A DNA stretch of 64,000 bases. Origin: Shinella pollutisoli. Lineage in GTDB: Bacteria > Pseudomonadota > Alphaproteobacteria > Rhizobiales > Rhizobiaceae. The notes under the pieces are model-generated. The model was not told the origin of the DNA. It saw only the letters and a program-made list of their open reading frames with translations, and did not search any database. Of the stretch, positions 20,707 through 31,092 are shown piece by piece (position 1 is the stretch's first letter; every line of letters begins with the position of its first letter). The stretch covers positions 186,001 through 250,000 of the forward strand of contig NZ_JANFDG010000003.1 of assembly GCF_024609765.1 (NCBI RefSeq). Reading direction: 5' to 3'. A program made the position numbers and the translations under genes.

Positions 20707-21317
20707 GCGGGACGGAGGACGGCAGGGCCGATGCCGGCAAGGGCATGCGCGCGCGCATCGTCCTCGCCGCGCTGCCGCTGGCGATCTTCCTCGGCCTGGC
20801 GCTGATCTTCTGGTCGCAGCTCAATTCCGGCCGCGACATCTCCGAGATCCCTTCCGCGCTGATCGGCACCAAGGCGCCCTGGCGCGACCTGGAGCCGCTC
20901 TCCGGCGCGACGCGCAACGGCGTGCCGGTGCCGGCCTTGACGACGGAGACGGCGAAGGGGAAGCTGACGCTCGTCAATTTCTGGGCGTCCTGGTGCGTGC
21001 CCTGCCGGCAGGAGCATCCGATCATCCTGGCGCTGTCGAAGGACCCGCGGCTCACCGTCGTCGGCGTCAACTACAAGGACGGCGACGAGAACGCCTTGCG
21101 CTTCCTCGGCGAGCTCGGCAATCCCTTCTCCGCCATCGGCCTCGACCCGGCCGGCCGCATGGCGATCGACTGGGGCGTCTACGGCATCCCCGAGACCTAT
21201 CTCGTCGGCCCGGACGGCACGATCCTCTACAAGAAGGTCGGCCCGTTCGACGATAAAAGCTTGAAGGACGGGCTCTATCCGGCGATCGAGAAGGCGCTTT
21301 CCGCGCCTGCCGGCTGA
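20703..21317 (+). CDS. ccmG: Thiol:disulfide interchange protein CcmG/DsbE
   Basis: 204 residues. An N-terminal signal anchor (about 16-37) places a thioredoxin domain in the periplasm. Active site WASWCVPC (C98, C101) and the cis-proline loop YGIPETYLVG are both present. It reduces the apocytochrome c heme-binding cysteines before heme ligation. It starts within the ccmD stop (ATGA) and is the last gene of the run; ccmE, ccmF, ccmH and ccmI are not in the window. Confidence 0.95.
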   Translation: MSGTEDGRADAGKGMRARIVLAALPLAIFLGLALIFWSQLNSGRDISEIPSALIGTKAPWRDLEPLSGATRNGVPVPALTTETAKGKLTLVNFWASWCVPCRQEHPIILALSKDPRLTVVGVNYKDGDENALRFLGELGNPFSAIGLDPAGRMAIDWGVYGIPETYLVGPDGTILYKKVGPFDDKSLKDGLYPAIEKALSAPAG

Positions 21318-21324
21318 GGCGTTC

Positions 21325-22080
21325 TCAGGACGCCTTCCCCTCTTCCGCCTCGATCGAATGGCGCATGATCAGCGGCATCTGCGAGAGCGTGAAGAGGACG
21401 GTGATCGGCATCGTTCCCCAGACCTTGAAGGCGACCCAGAAGTCGGTCGAGAAGGAGCGCCAGACCACCTCGTTCAGCACCGCCAGGAAGACGAAGAACA
21501 GGCCCCAGCGCAGCGTCAGCTTGCGCCAGCCCTCGTCGCTGAGCTTGAAGGCGGCGTGGAAGACGTAGCCGAGCAGCGGCTTGCCGAACAGCAGGCCGCC
21601 GAGCAGGATCGCCCCGAACAGCGAATTGACGATGGTCGGCTTCATCTTGATGAAGGTGTCGTTCTGCAGCCAGAGCGTCAGCGCGCCGAAGACGAAGACG
21701 ACGATGCCGGAGACGAGCGGCATGACGGGGAGCGTGCGTGTCAGCACCCAGGAGACGACGAGCGCCAACGCCGTCGCCGCCATGAACAGGCCGGTGGCGA
21801 TGAAGATCGGCCCGCCCATCTCGGCGAGCAGCGGGAAATGCGAGGCGAGCCACTCGCCGCGCGAGTTGGCGAAGAAGAAGACGACGAGGGGGCCGAGCTC
21901 CAGCACCATCTTCAGGAGCGGGCTGACCCTCGCCTCGTCCGCCTTGCGGTCCCAGTCCCGCCGGTTCTCGATTTCCTGGATGACGGTGCCGCGCACGGGA
22001 TGGGGATCGAGCTTGCCGGCGCCTTCGACCAGCCGGCCCAGTCCCGATTCGGCGCCCTTGCCTACATTCTGGTCACTCAT
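21325..22080 (-). CDS. yciB: YciB/IspA-type inner-membrane septation protein
   Basis: 251 residues. A cytoplasmic N-terminal extension of about 55 residues is followed by several transmembrane helices. Family segments: [16 protein letters not shown] near residue 57, [18 protein letters not shown], and [19 protein letters not shown]. YciB is an inner-membrane protein linked to cell envelope integrity and septation. The start overlaps the ftsY stop by four bases (ATGA), so it is the last gene of the leftward dapF-mtaB-ftsY-yciB unit. It converges on ccmG seven bases away. Confidence 0.9.
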   Translation of the reverse strand: MSDQNVGKGAESGLGRLVEGAGKLDPHPVRGTVIQEIENRRDWDRKADEARVSPLLKMVLELGPLVVFFFANSRGEWLASHFPLLAEMGGPIFIATGLFMAATALALVVSWVLTRTLPVMPLVSGIVVFVFGALTLWLQNDTFIKMKPTIVNSLFGAILLGGLLFGKPLLGYVFHAAFKLSDEGWRKLTLRWGLFFVFLAVLNEVVWRSFSTDFWVAFKVWGTMPITVLFTLSQMPLIMRHSIEAEEGKAS

Positions 22081-23387
22081 TCTCCGACTCCTGCGATCGC
22101 CTCGGCGAAATCCTTCGCCTCGAAGGGTTCGAGATCGTCGATCCCCTCGCCGACCCCGATGAAATAGACCGGCAGCTTGTGCTTGGCGGCAATCGCCACA
22201 AGGATGCCGCCGCGGGCCGTACCGTCCAATTTTGTCATGATCAGGCCCGTGACGCCCGCGACGTTGCGGAAAATCTCCACCTGGTTCATCGCGTTCTGCC
22301 CGGTGGTGGCGTCGAGCGTCTGCAGGACGGTGTGCGGCGCGTCGGGATCGAGCTTGCCGAGCACACGGACGATCTTCTCCAGCTCCGCCATCAGCTCGGC
22401 CTTGTTCTGCAGGCGGCCAGCGGTGTCGACGATCAGGACGTCGCTCTTCTTCGCCTTCGCCTGCTCGTAGGCCTCGTAGGCGAGGCCCGCCGCATCGGCG
22501 CCGAGCCTGGAGGCGACGATGTCGGAGCCGGTGCGCTCCGCCCAGATCTTCAGCTGCTCGATGGCCGCCGCGCGAAAGGTGTCGCCGGCGGCGAGCATGA
22601 CCTTCAGGCCGGCGCCGGAAAGTTTTGCGGCGAGCTTGCCGATCGTCGTCGTCTTGCCGGTGCCGTTGACGCCGACGACGAGGATGACATGCGGCTTGTG
22701 GGCGAGGTCGAGCGCCAGCGGCCTGGCGACGGGCGCCAGCACCTTGGTGATCTCGCTTGCCATGATGCGCGAGACGTCGCCGCCGGTCACGTCCTTGCCG
22801 TAGCGCTCGGCGGCGAGCGTGTCGGTGATCCTGAGCGCCGTCTCGACGCCGAGGTCGGCCTGGATCAGCAGGTCTTCCAGGTCCTGCAGCGTCGCGTCGT
22901 CGAGCTTGCGCTTGGTGAAGAGGCCGGCGATCTGGCCCGTCAGCTGCGAGGAGGTGCGCGACAGGCCCTCGCGCAGGCGCTGGAACCAGGTCCGGCGGAC
23001 CGGTGCCGCGGCCGTCTCGGCCTCCGGCTCGGGCTCGGGCTCGGCCGTGGTGAAGCCCTTCGGCAGGGCGGGGGCGACGGGCTCCTCGTCCGCGACGGCT
23101 TCCGGCTCGGCCGCCTCCTCCGCGGCGATCGGCGGCGCCTCGTCGGGTTCCGGAAGATCGTCCGCAGCCGCCGGCTCGGCCGGTTCCACCTCCACGTCCG
23201 CCGCATGCGGCAGGGGATAGATGTCGGGCTCGGCGTCGGCCGGGACGTGCAGGCCTGCCTCGGGATTGGCGGCCTCGGCCTCCTCCAGCAGCGTGTCGTG
23301 CTCCTCGACGGCTGGCGGCGCCGCGGCGGGCTCGGCCTCCGTGTCCTTGCCGAAAGTGAAGATCTTCTTGATGAAGCCGAGGGCCAT
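22077..23387 (-). CDS. ftsY: Signal recognition particle receptor FtsY
   Basis: 436 residues. The N-terminal 125 or so form a long acidic Glu/Ala/Pro-rich region (the A domain), followed by the NG GTPase domain. G1 is [16 protein letters not shown]3 [14 protein letters not shown]4 [10 protein letters not shown]. FtsY docks SRP-bound ribosomes at the inner membrane; its partner ffh lies about 2.5 kb away on the other strand. It is 12 bases downstream of mtaB in one unit. Confidence 0.96.
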   Translation of the reverse strand: MALGFIKKIFTFGKDTEAEPAAAPPAVEEHDTLLEEAEAANPEAGLHVPADAEPDIYPLPHAADVEVEPAEPAAADDLPEPDEAPPIAAEEAAEPEAVADEEPVAPALPKGFTTAEPEPEPEAETAAAPVRRTWFQRLREGLSRTSSQLTGQIAGLFTKRKLDDATLQDLEDLLIQADLGVETALRITDTLAAERYGKDVTGGDVSRIMASEITKVLAPVARPLALDLAHKPHVILVVGVNGTGKTTTIGKLAAKLSGAGLKVMLAAGDTFRAAAIEQLKIWAERTGSDIVASRLGADAAGLAYEAYEQAKAKKSDVLIVDTAGRLQNKAELMAELEKIVRVLGKLDPDAPHTVLQTLDATTGQNAMNQVEIFRNVAGVTGLIMTKLDGTARGGILVAIAAKHKLPVYFIGVGEGIDDLEPFEAKDFAEAIAGVGE

Positions 23388-23399
23388 GGAAGCTGTCCG

Positions 23400-24668
23400 C
23401 TAGTTGCGTGGGGTGGCGGTGTCGGTCCGCATCGTCAGGTGGCGGCCATTGTGGCCGGTGATCGTGACCGGCACAAGGTCGCGGGGGCGAAGGCCGGCGG
23501 CGTCGACGAGCGTGAAGTTTTCCGTATGCGCCAGCCCGTTGTTCTCGACGAGGATCGTCTGCCGGCTGCCGACCATGCGGTCGAGATGCATCGCATGCAG
23601 TCTTTTCCCCGTCTCGCGCAGCCGCGCGGCGCGCTCCTTGACGAGCGCCCGGTCGAGCTGCGGCATGCGCGCGGCCGGCGTGCCGGGGCGCGGGCTGTAG
23701 GGGAAGACGTGGAGATGCGCAATGCCGCAGTCCTCCGCATGGCGGACGGCGTTGGAAAACATCGTCTCCGTCTCCGTCGGGAAGCCGGCGATCATGTCGG
23801 CGCCGAAGCTCGCCTCGGGGCGGAGGCTGCGCACGCGCTCGCAGAAGGACAGCGCATCGGCGCTGGAGTGCCGCCGTTTCATGCGCTTGAGGATCAGGTC
23901 GTCGCCGTGCTGGAGCGAGAGATGCAGGTGCGGCATGAAGCGCGGCTCGTCGGCGATCAGGTCCCAGAGATGGCCGTCGGCCTCGATGCCGTCGATGGAG
24001 GAGAGGCGCAGCCGGCGGATCTCCGGCACCTGCTTCAGCAGCGTCTTCGCCAGCAGGCCGAGCGTCGGCCGGCCGGGCAGGTCGGCGCCGTAGCTGGTGG
24101 CGTCCACCCCGGTCAGCACGATCTCCGCGTAGCCGCTTCCGGCGAGCTTTCGCGCCTGCTCCACCACGGCGCCCATCGGCACGGAGCGGGAATTGCCGCG
24201 GCCGTAGGGGATGATGCAGAAGGTGCAGCGGTGGTCGCAGCCGTTCTGCACCTGCACGAAGGCGCGCACATGGCCGTCGATCAGCCGCACCATCTGCGGC
24301 GCGGTCTCCCGCACGCTCATGATGTCGTTGACGCGGAGCTTCTCCTCGGCCGAGACGCCGAAGTCGGGCAGCGCCCGGTAGGCGGCGCTCCTCAGCTTCT
24401 CCTCGTTGCCGAGCACGGCGTCGACCTCCGGCATGGCGGCGAAGGCGTGGCTCTCCGTCTGCGCGGCGCAGCCGGTGACGATGATACGGGCATGCGGATT
24501 CTCGCGCCGCGCCCGGCGGATCGCCTGCCGGGCCTGGCGCACCGCCTCGCCGGTGACGGCGCAGGTGTTGACGAGCACGGCGTTGTTGAGCCCCGCCTTC
24601 TCGGCTTGCGCCCGCATCACTTCGGATTCGTAGGTGTTGAGGCGACAGCCGAAGGTTATGACCGTCAC
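23400..24668 (-). CDS. mtaB: tRNA t6A37 methylthiotransferase MtaB
   Basis: 422 residues. A radical-SAM methylthiotransferase that converts t6A37 to ms2t6A37 in tRNAs reading ANN codons. N-terminal UPF0004 cysteines occur in [21 protein letters not shown] and VTGCAAQ; the radical SAM cluster is [19 protein letters not shown]; a C-terminal TRAM-like region follows. A start at GTG 24668 leaves five bases after the dapF stop; a TTG at 24677 is also in frame and would overlap dapF. Both give family-like N-termini. Confidence 0.93.
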   Translation of the reverse strand: MTVITFGCRLNTYESEVMRAQAEKAGLNNAVLVNTCAVTGEAVRQARQAIRRARRENPHARIIVTGCAAQTESHAFAAMPEVDAVLGNEEKLRSAAYRALPDFGVSAEEKLRVNDIMSVRETAPQMVRLIDGHVRAFVQVQNGCDHRCTFCIIPYGRGNSRSVPMGAVVEQARKLAGSGYAEIVLTGVDATSYGADLPGRPTLGLLAKTLLKQVPEIRRLRLSSIDGIEADGHLWDLIADEPRFMPHLHLSLQHGDDLILKRMKRRHSSADALSFCERVRSLRPEASFGADMIAGFPTETETMFSNAVRHAEDCGIAHLHVFPYSPRPGTPAARMPQLDRALVKERAARLRETGKRLHAMHLDRMVGSRQTILVENNGLAHTENFTLVDAAGLRPRDLVPVTITGHNGRHLTMRTDTATPRN

Positions 24669-24673
24669 GCCGC

Positions 24674-25573
24674 TCAAAGGGCGGCCGCCCCGGCTTCGTC
24701 GCGGCTGAACGCGCCCGTCTCGGGGTCGAGCGTGCCGGACCATTCCCATTCGGCAGGCCCCGTCATGACGACCTTGCCGTCCTCGCGCCAGTCGATGTGA
24801 AGCGTGCCGCGGCCCGGGCTGCTGGCGACCGTCACGGCGACCGTGCGGCCGGTCCGCCCCGTGCGCGCGCCGCTGACGGCGGCCGCGCAGGCCGCCGAGC
24901 CGCAGGCGAGCGTCAGCCCCGCGCCGCGCTCCCAGGTGCGCGTCGTCATGGCGGACGGCGAGGTCACCTGCGCTAGCGTGATGTTCGCCCGTTCGGGGAA
25001 CATCGGATGGTTTTCGAGCAGCGGGCCGAAGCGGTCGAGGTCGTAGCTCATCGGGTCGCGCTCGACCCAGAAGACGGCGTGCGGATTGCCCATCGACACG
25101 GCCGAGGGCGAATGCAGCACCGGCGCGTCGATCGGGCCGATCTGCAGCTCGATGCGGCTCGTGTCGAAGAACTCTTCCGCCAGCGGGATGCGGTCCCAGT
25201 CGAAGACCGGCCGGCCCATGTCGACGGAGATCGTGCCGTCCTCGTGCTCGACGGCGTTGAGGATGCCGGCGACCGTCTGGAAGGTGAAGGTCTTGCGCCC
25301 CGTCTCGCCGGCGAGCGCCTGCACCACGCAGCGCGTGCCGTTGCCGCAGGCCTGAGCCTTCGAGCCGTCGCAATTGAGGATGTCGATGAAGGCGTCGGTG
25401 CCGTCCGTCCGCGGATCGTGGATCGCCATGATCTGGTCGAAGCCCGTCGCCGGGTCGGCGGCGAGCGCGATCGCCGCCCGCGGCGTCACGGCGTCCCTGC
25501 GGCCGCGCATGTCCACGACGAGGATCCTGTTTCCCAGTCCGTTCATGCGGGCGAATTGCGCGTGTGCTGCCAT
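24674..25573 (-). CDS. dapF: Diaminopimelate epimerase
   Basis: 299 residues from ATG 25573 ([21 protein letters not shown]); an in-frame start 90 bases further upstream adds non-family residues. It interconverts LL- and meso-diaminopimelate for lysine and peptidoglycan. The two catalytic cysteines are C76 in ACGNGTRC and C224 in ACGSAAC, in the expected symmetrical positions. First gene of the leftward unit with mtaB, ftsY and yciB. Confidence 0.96.
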   Translation of the reverse strand: MAAHAQFARMNGLGNRILVVDMRGRRDAVTPRAAIALAADPATGFDQIMAIHDPRTDGTDAFIDILNCDGSKAQACGNGTRCVVQALAGETGRKTFTFQTVAGILNAVEHEDGTISVDMGRPVFDWDRIPLAEEFFDTSRIELQIGPIDAPVLHSPSAVSMGNPHAVFWVERDPMSYDLDRFGPLLENHPMFPERANITLAQVTSPSAMTTRTWERGAGLTLACGSAACAAAVSGARTGRTGRTVAVTVASSPGRGTLHIDWREDGKVVMTGPAEWEWSGTLDPETGAFSRDEAGAAAL

Positions 25574-25678
25574 GGCGGATGTTCCATTCGAGACCGCTAA
25601 GGGGCCTCTCTTCCTGCGCGTATATGGCGCAAGCCGGCCGGATTTACCAGACGGAGTCTGCAATCGGGACGGCGATCC

Positions 25679-25707
25679 TTGACTTTCCGGCCGCTTTCCT
25701 GTTTAAG
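25679..25707 (+). promoter_or_regulatory. Probable sigma-70 promoter of ffh operon
   Basis: TTGACT at 25679-25684, a 17-base spacer, then TTTAAG at 25702-25707. The -35 is near consensus, the -10 weaker. It would give a leader of roughly 170 bases before the ffh ATG. Confidence 0.5.
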
Positions 25708-25850
25708 CCGCCGCATCTGCGACAAGTGACGACGCTTGAAGCCGCCGACCGGGACCCGCGAGAGATCCCGGAGGTCAACATCCGACAGCGCGATGCGCCC
25801 TCGGGTGCTTTTCGGCTTTGCGTCTTGTTTTCGTCACGGAGAGCACCGAC

Positions 25851-25871
25851 GTTTCCGCTTCGTGCGGAAAC
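25851..25871 (+). promoter_or_regulatory. Leader hairpin directly upstream of the ffh ribosome-binding site
   Basis: GTTTCCGC (25851-25858) pairs perfectly with GCGGAAAC (25864-25871) around loop TTCGT. AAGAAGGAAG, which contains the ribosome-binding site, starts one base later, and the ATG follows at 25887. The position suggests control of initiation or mRNA stability; there is no T-run, so it is unlikely to be a terminator. Confidence 0.55.
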
Positions 25872-25886
25872 AAGAAGGAAGACGCG

Positions 25887-27449
25887 ATGTTTGAAACACT
25901 CCAGGACCGCCTCGGCTCCATCCTCAATGGACTGACGGGCCGCGGTGCGCTCTCCGAGGCGGACGTCTCGGCGGCGCTGCGCGAGGTCCGCCGCGCGCTG
26001 CTCGAGGCGGACGTGGCGCTGGAAGTGGTGCGCGCCTTCACCGAGGCCGTGCGCGAGAAGGCGGTCGGCGCGGAGATCCTGAAGTCGATCAAGCCCGGCC
26101 AGATGGTCGTCAAGATCGTCCATGACGAGCTCGTCGCCATGCTCGGCTCCGAGGGCGTCGCAATCGACCTCAACGCGCCCGCCCCCGTCGTCGTCATGAT
26201 GGTCGGCCTGCAGGGCTCGGGCAAGACCACCACCACCGGCAAGATCGCCAACCGGCTTGCGACGCGCGACAAGAAGAAGGTCCTGATGGCCTCGCTCGAC
26301 ACGCGCCGTCCGGCCGCGCAGGAGCAGCTTCGCCAGCTCGGCGTCCAGACCGGCATCGATACGCTGCCGGTCGTCGCCGGCCAGTCGCCGACCGACATCG
26401 CCGCGCGCGCCGTGCAGGCGGCGAAGCTCGGCGGCCACGACGTCGTCATCCTCGACACCGCGGGCCGCACCCATATCGACGAGCCGCTGATGATGGAGAT
26501 GGCGGAGATCAAGCGGAAGTCCAATCCGCACGAGATCCTGCTCGTCGCCGACGCGCTGACCGGCCAGGACGCCGTCAACCTCGCCCGCAATTTCGACGAG
26601 CGCGTCGGCATCACCGGCCTCGTGCTCACCCGCATGGACGGCGACGGACGCGGCGGCGCCGCGCTCTCCATGCGCGCCGTCACCGGCAAGCCGATCAAGC
26701 TGATCGGCACCGGCGAGAAGATGGGCGAGCTGGAGGAGTTCCATCCCCGCCGCGTCGCCGACCGCATCCTCGGCATGGGCGACATCGTCTCGCTGGTCGA
26801 GAAGGCGGCGGAGAACATCGACGCCGAGAAGGCGGCCGCCATGGCCGCCAAGATGGCCAAGGGCAAGTTCGATTTGGACGACCTCGCCGACCAGCTGCGC
26901 CAGATGCAGAAGATGGGCGGCATGGGCGGCATCATGGGGCTGATGCCCGGCATGAGCGGCATGAAGGACAAGATGGCGGCCGCCGGTCTCGACGACGGCC
27001 TGTTCAAGCGCCAGCTCGCCATCATCTCGTCGATGACCAGGGCCGAGCGCGCCAATCCGGACATCCTCAAGCATTCGCGCAAGAAGCGCATCGCCAGCGG
27101 CTCCGGCACCGATGCGGCCGACATCAACAAGCTCCTCAAGATGCACCGCCAGATGGCCGACATGATGAAGGCCATGGGCGGCAAGAAGGGCGGCGGGCTG
27201 ATGAAGCAGATGATGGGCGGCCTTGCCGGCAAGATGGGGCTCGGCGGCATGGGCGGCGGCATGCCGGACCTGTCGAAGATGGACCCGAAGCAGCTCGAGG
27301 CGCTCGCCAGGCAGGCGGAAGCCGCCGGCATCCGGCCGGGCGGGCTTCCCGGCCTCGGCGGCGGCGGCCTTCCGGGTCTGGGCGGCGGTCGGCTGCCGGG
27401 TCTCGGTGGCGGACTGCCGGGGCTTCCCGGCCTGCCGAAGAAGAAGTGA
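25887..27449 (+). CDS. ffh: Signal recognition particle protein Ffh (SRP54)
   Basis: 520 residues from ATG 25887 (MFETLQDRLGSILNG) with AAGGAAG just upstream; an upstream in-frame start at 25818 lies in the leader. The NG GTPase domain has GLQGSGKTTTTGKIA, DTAGRTHIDEPLMMEM and LTRMDGDGRGG. The methionine-rich M domain begins near residue 300 (KMGGMGGIMGLMPGMSGMKD) and binds 4.5S RNA and signal sequences. The tail is unusual: after residue 485 it is a Gly/Leu/Pro repeat (GLPGLGGG-type units) ending PKKK. No 4.5S RNA gene was recognised nearby. Confidence 0.96.
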   Translation: MFETLQDRLGSILNGLTGRGALSEADVSAALREVRRALLEADVALEVVRAFTEAVREKAVGAEILKSIKPGQMVVKIVHDELVAMLGSEGVAIDLNAPAPVVVMMVGLQGSGKTTTTGKIANRLATRDKKKVLMASLDTRRPAAQEQLRQLGVQTGIDTLPVVAGQSPTDIAARAVQAAKLGGHDVVILDTAGRTHIDEPLMMEMAEIKRKSNPHEILLVADALTGQDAVNLARNFDERVGITGLVLTRMDGDGRGGAALSMRAVTGKPIKLIGTGEKMGELEEFHPRRVADRILGMGDIVSLVEKAAENIDAEKAAAMAAKMAKGKFDLDDLADQLRQMQKMGGMGGIMGLMPGMSGMKDKMAAAGLDDGLFKRQLAIISSMTRAERANPDILKHSRKKRIASGSGTDAADINKLLKMHRQMADMMKAMGGKKGGGLMKQMMGGLAGKMGLGGMGGGMPDLSKMDPKQLEALARQAEAAGIRPGGLPGLGGGGLPGLGGGRLPGLGGGLPGLPGLPKKK

Positions 27450-27459
27450 GGGGGACCGC

Positions 27460-27783
27460 GTGACCGTCGATCCGGGCGTCAGACAACAGCTTTCCGAGTA
27501 CCGGCAGTCGATCGACAACATCGACGCGGCCCTCGTCCACATGCTCGCCGAGCGCTTCCGCTGCACCAAGGCGGTGGGCGTGCTCAAGGCGACGCACGAC
27601 CTGCCGCCGGCCGATCCGGCGCGCGAGGAATACCAGATCGAACGCCTTCGCCGCCTGGCAAAGGATGCCAATCTGGACCCGGATTTCGCGGAGAAGTTCC
27701 TGAACTTCATCATCCGCGAGGTGATCCGCCATCATGAAGCCATTGCCGCCGATTTCAGCGGCGCAAACCAGAGCACCGCTTGA
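27460..27783 (+). CDS. Chorismate mutase, AroQ type
   Basis: 107 residues from GTG 27460, ten bases after ffh, with GAGGGGG as ribosome-binding site. A single all-helical AroQ domain: [20 protein letters not shown] in helix 1, then [21 protein letters not shown] and the C-terminal helix [16 protein letters not shown]. It converts chorismate to prephenate for phenylalanine and tyrosine. No prephenate dehydratase or dehydrogenase domain is fused. Its place between ffh and rpsP is common in Rhizobiales. Confidence 0.92.
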   Translation: MTVDPGVRQQLSEYRQSIDNIDAALVHMLAERFRCTKAVGVLKATHDLPPADPAREEYQIERLRRLAKDANLDPDFAEKFLNFIIREVIRHHEAIAADFSGANQSTA

Positions 27784-27818
27784 AGCAAGCGGTCGCATCG
27801 ATCCCAAGGAGAAATGAC

Positions 27819-28181
27819 ATGTCCCTGAAAATTCGTCTCGCCCGCGGCGGTTCCAAGAAGCGCCCCTACTACCAGATCGTTCTCGCCGACGCCCGCAGCC
27901 CGCGCGACGGCCGCTTCCTGGAGAAGCTCGGCTCGTGGAACCCGCTGCTCGGCCGCGACGACGAGAAGCGCGTCCAGCTCGACGCCGACCGCATCAAGGA
28001 ATGGCTCGCCAAGGGCGCGCAGCCGACCGACCGCGTCGCCCGCTTCCTGGACGAGGCCGGCCTCGTCAAGCGCGAAGCCCGCAACAACCCGGAAAAGGCC
28101 AAGCCCGGCAAGAAGGCGCTGGAGCGCGAGGCCGAGAAGAAGCAGAAGGCCGAAGACGCCGCTGCCGCTGCCGCCGAATAA
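27819..28181 (+). CDS. rpsP: 30S ribosomal protein S16
   Basis: 120 residues from ATG 27819 with AAGGAG seven bases upstream. The S16 signature [20 protein letters not shown] is at the N-terminus. The last 40 residues are a Lys/Glu/Ala-rich extension typical of alphaproteobacterial S16. Part of the ffh-chorismate mutase-rpsP-rimM-trmD run. Confidence 0.97.
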   Translation: MSLKIRLARGGSKKRPYYQIVLADARSPRDGRFLEKLGSWNPLLGRDDEKRVQLDADRIKEWLAKGAQPTDRVARFLDEAGLVKREARNNPEKAKPGKKALEREAEKKQKAEDAAAAAAE

Positions 28182-28203
28182 TCGGACGCCGGATTCCTTT
28201 CGG

Positions 28204-28230
28204 GCGGGCGGTGTGTCTCATGCCGCCCGC
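28204..28230 (+). terminator. Hairpin between rpsP and rimM (weak terminator or attenuator)
   Basis: GCGGGCGG (28204-28211) pairs perfectly with CCGCCCGC (28223-28230) around an 11-base loop, followed by TTTCGTTT. It would reduce but probably not stop read-through from rpsP, whose product is needed in larger amounts than RimM and TrmD. Confidence 0.55.
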
Positions 28231-28262
28231 TTTCGTTTGATCGAGGCTTGGAACGCAGCACC

Positions 28263-28835
28263 ATGGCGAAACTGGAAAATCCCGTCCTCATGGGCACGGT
28301 GGGTGCCGCCCAGGGCCTGCGCGGCGAGGTCCGCGTGAAGTCCTATACGATCGATCCGGTGGCGCTCGGCGACTACGGCCATCTTCATGCCGAGGACGGC
28401 CGGACGTTCGAGGTGCTGGAGATCCGCGAGGCGAAGAACATGGTCGTCGTGCGCTTCCGCGGCGTCAACGACCGCAATGCCGCCGAGGCCCTGAACGGCC
28501 TCGACCTCTATATCGAGCGCGACAACCTGCCGGACGAGGAGCTCGACGACGACGAGTTCTTCTACGCCGACCTCGAGGGGCTGGAGGCGGTGGACGCGAC
28601 CGGCCGCAGCCACGGCACGGTCACCGGCATCTTCGATTTCGGCGCGGGCGACCTGCTGGAGCTCAAGGGCCCGGGCAAGCGCCCGGTGCTGATCCCCTTC
28701 TCCGAGGCCGCCGTGCTGGAGATCGACCTCGAGGCGGGCCGCCTGCTGATCGACCCGGTCGCCGCCGGCCTCGACGAGGAGGAGGGCGGCGGTCCCGGAA
28801 GCCGGCGGCGCCGGCCGCCGGAAGAGGGGGAATGA
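28263..28835 (+). CDS. rimM: Ribosome maturation factor RimM
   Basis: 190 residues from ATG 28263 ([23 protein letters not shown]). The N-terminal RimM beta-barrel (about 1-90) is followed by a PRC-barrel domain (about 95-170, [21 protein letters not shown]). It assists 30S head assembly by binding S19. The stop is one base from the trmD start codon, so translation is probably coupled. Confidence 0.95.
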   Translation: MAKLENPVLMGTVGAAQGLRGEVRVKSYTIDPVALGDYGHLHAEDGRTFEVLEIREAKNMVVVRFRGVNDRNAAEALNGLDLYIERDNLPDEELDDDEFFYADLEGLEAVDATGRSHGTVTGIFDFGAGDLLELKGPGKRPVLIPFSEAAVLEIDLEAGRLLIDPVAAGLDEEEGGGPGSRRRRPPEEGE

Positions 28836-28836
28836 C

Positions 28837-29532
28837 GTGGCATTCCGCGCCACCGTGCTCACGCTCTATCCGGAGATGTTCCCGGGCTTCCTCGGCCAGT
28901 CGCTCTCCGGCAAGGCCTTGGCGCGCGGCGACTGGACGCTCGACTGCGTGCAGATCCGCGATTTCGCCACCGACCGCCACCGCACCGTCGACGACACGCC
29001 GGCCGGCGGCGGCGCCGGCATGGTGCTGAAGCCGGACGTGCTCGCCCGTGCCATCGACCATGCGGGCGCGGACGACGGCCGCCCGCGTCTCCTCATGAGC
29101 CCGCGCGGAAAGCCGCTGACGCAGGCGCGCGTGCGCGAGCTGGCCGCCGGCCCCGGCGCGGTCGTCGTCTGCGGCCGCTTCGAGGGCGTCGACCAGCGGG
29201 TGATCGACGGGCGGCACCTGGAGGAGGTCTCGATCGGCGACTACATCCTGTCGGGTGGCGAGCCGGCGGCGATGATCCTCATCGACGCCGTCGTCCGCAT
29301 CCTGCCCGGCGTCATGGGCAACGCGCTCTCCGGCACGCACGAGAGCTTCGAGGACGGGCTGCTGGAGCATCCGCACTATACGCGCCCGCAGGTCTGGGAG
29401 GGGCGGGAGATCCCGGCCGTGCTCACCTCCGGCCATCACGGCGAGATCGAGAAATGGCGCCGCGCGGAGGCAGAGCGGCTGACGCGCGAGCGCCGGCCCG
29501 ACCTGCTGCCGCCTCAGGCCTTGACGAAGTAA
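28837..29532 (+). CDS. trmD: tRNA (guanine37-N1)-methyltransferase
   Basis: 231 residues from GTG 28837 with GAAGAGGGGG upstream. A SPOUT methyltransferase making m1G37, which prevents frameshifting. The trefoil-knot AdoMet site is in [15 protein letters not shown], and [11 protein letters not shown] precedes it. It overlaps the oppositely oriented permease gene by 19 bases at its 3' end. Confidence 0.96.
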   Translation: MAFRATVLTLYPEMFPGFLGQSLSGKALARGDWTLDCVQIRDFATDRHRTVDDTPAGGGAGMVLKPDVLARAIDHAGADDGRPRLLMSPRGKPLTQARVRELAAGPGAVVVCGRFEGVDQRVIDGRHLEEVSIGDYILSGGEPAAMILIDAVVRILPGVMGNALSGTHESFEDGLLEHPHYTRPQVWEGREIPAVLTSGHHGEIEKWRRAEAERLTRERRPDLLPPQALTK

Positions 29533-30260
29533 TAGGCGGTCAGCATCAGGCCGACGCCGACGACGAGGGCGCGGATCGCCGCCTGCGGCACGCGCCGCGC
29601 GGCCCAGACGCCGGAATAGCCGCCGATCGCCGCCGCCGGCACCATGACGGCGGCCTGCGGCCAGCCGACCACGTCGCCGCCGGTGAAGACGACGATCGCC
29701 ATGCCGGCGATCACCACGGCGAGGAAGTTCTTGAGCGCGTTCAGCCGGTGGTAGTCGCCGCCCTTGGTCAGCCCGAGCACGGCGAGCGTCATGATGCCCA
29801 TGCCGGCGCCGAAGAAGCCGCCGTAGATCGAGGTGACGAACTGGCCGGCGAGCCCCGCCGGCGAGATCGGCTTTTCCGGGCTCAGCGCCTTGGGCTTCAG
29901 GTAGGGCCCGGCGGCGAAGAGGACGGTCGCGGCGAGCAGCAGCCACGGCACCAGCGCCCGAAAGGAGGGGTTCGACAGCGACAGCAGGAGCAGCGCCCCG
30001 GAAAGGCCGCCGACCAGCGACAGCGCGCCGAGGATCATCGCCTCGCGGAGATCGGCGCGGATTTCCCGCGCATAGGCGAGCGCGGAGGTGACGTAGCCCG
30101 GGAACTGGGTGATCGAGGAGGTGGCGTTGGCGACGATCGGCGGCAGGCCGACGAGCGTCATGGCGCCGAAGGTGAGGAAGGTGCCGCCGCCGGCAATCGC
30201 GTTGACGACGCCGGACAGGAAGCCTGCGGCAAACAGCAGTGTCATCTCGGCGATCGTCAC
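29514..30260 (-). CDS. TauE/SafE-family membrane permease
   Basis: 248 residues from GTG 30260 ([17 protein letters not shown]) with GGGGAAG upstream; ATG 30245 is an alternative. About eight transmembrane segments with the paired family motifs [18 protein letters not shown] and [19 protein letters not shown]. The family exports or imports small sulfonates or related anions; substrate unknown here. It interrupts the trmD-rplS pair found in many bacteria and runs against it, overlapping the trmD 3' end by 19 bases. Confidence 0.88.
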   Translation of the reverse strand: MTIAEMTLLFAAGFLSGVVNAIAGGGTFLTFGAMTLVGLPPIVANATSSITQFPGYVTSALAYAREIRADLREAMILGALSLVGGLSGALLLLSLSNPSFRALVPWLLLAATVLFAAGPYLKPKALSPEKPISPAGLAGQFVTSIYGGFFGAGMGIMTLAVLGLTKGGDYHRLNALKNFLAVVIAGMAIVVFTGGDVVGWPQAAVMVPAAAIGGYSGVWAARRVPQAAIRALVVGVGLMLTAYYFVKA

Positions 30261-30540
30261 GGCCCGTTCTTCCCCGCGTCCTCTCCGGCCTGATAGCGCG
30301 GCGATCGGGGGTCGGCAAGTGGCGAAAAATGCGGCGGGCGGCCGATTCTTGCACGGTCGGGGATGACAAGCGCCCGCGATTGGTGTAATGGCCCGCTCGG
30401 ATTTGGGCTCACGCCCGCCGACCTGCAAGCAAAGAACTGCGAATCCGCTCCCGTCCGGCATCGGGCGAAACCCAAGGCTGCGGCCGAAAGGTGACCGTCG
30501 AGCGCTCTGGCCGTTCCAGAAGAACGAAGAGGTTAGACCG

Positions 30541-31062
30541 ATGAACATCATCCAGCAGCTGGAAGCCGAACAGGCCGCCAAGATCGCCGCCAAGCGCACG
30601 CTTCCGGAATTCTCCCCGGGCGACACCGTCCGCGTCAACGTCCGCGTGACGGAAGGTTCGCGCACCCGCGTGCAGGCCTACGAGGGCGTCTGCATCGCCC
30701 GCTCCGGCGGCGGCCTCAACGAGAGCTTCACCGTCCGCAAGATCTCCTACGGCGAAGGCGTCGAGCGCGTCTTCCCGATCTACTCGCCGCTCGTCGAGAG
30801 CGTCGAGGTGGTTCGCCGCGGCAAGGTCCGCCGCGCCAAGCTCTACTACCTGCGCGACCGTCGCGGCAAGTCGGCCCGTATCGTCGAGAACACCGGCACG
30901 CGCGCCCGCAAGCTGAACGACGCCGAGCGCCAGGCCGTGGCCGAGGAAAAGGCCCGCATCGAGGCCGAGAAGGTCGCAGCCGCCCAGGCGCTCGCCGCCG
31001 AGAAGGCCGCTGCGGAGGCTGCCGAAGCCGCCGCCAAGGCCCAGGAAGCCGCTGCCGAATAA
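30541..31062 (+). CDS. rplS: 50S ribosomal protein L19
   Basis: 173 residues from ATG 30541 with GAAGAGG upstream. The L19 core (about 1-125) includes [20 protein letters not shown] and [15 protein letters not shown]. The last 50 residues are an Ala/Glu-rich helical tail, longer than in E. coli L19 but usual in rhizobia. It ends with a strong intrinsic terminator. It sits at the 30S-50S interface. Confidence 0.96.
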   Translation: MNIIQQLEAEQAAKIAAKRTLPEFSPGDTVRVNVRVTEGSRTRVQAYEGVCIARSGGGLNESFTVRKISYGEGVERVFPIYSPLVESVEVVRRGKVRRAKLYYLRDRRGKSARIVENTGTRARKLNDAERQAVAEEKARIEAEKVAAAQALAAEKAAAEAAEAAAKAQEAAAE

Positions 31063-31092
31063 GCGGCCGCGCCCCGCGCAAACGCATTCTCC

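Larger units (their letters stand above)
25574..25886. other. Divergent region between dapF and ffh
   Basis: 313 bases without a supported gene; must carry leftward (dapF operon) and rightward (ffh operon) promoters. The rightward promoter candidate is at 25679-25707, followed by a leader of about 170 bases with several hairpin-forming stretches, the last just before the ffh ribosome-binding site. Confidence 0.5.

Noticed and set aside
22179-24800. 873-residue open frame antisense to ftsY and mtaB
   Set aside because: Spans two genuine genes and is low in complexity; no family match recognised.
25664-25886. 4.5S RNA or tRNA gene upstream of ffh
   Set aside because: No GGAA tetraloop domain-IV core with the conserved asymmetric loop, and no cloverleaf, could be found.
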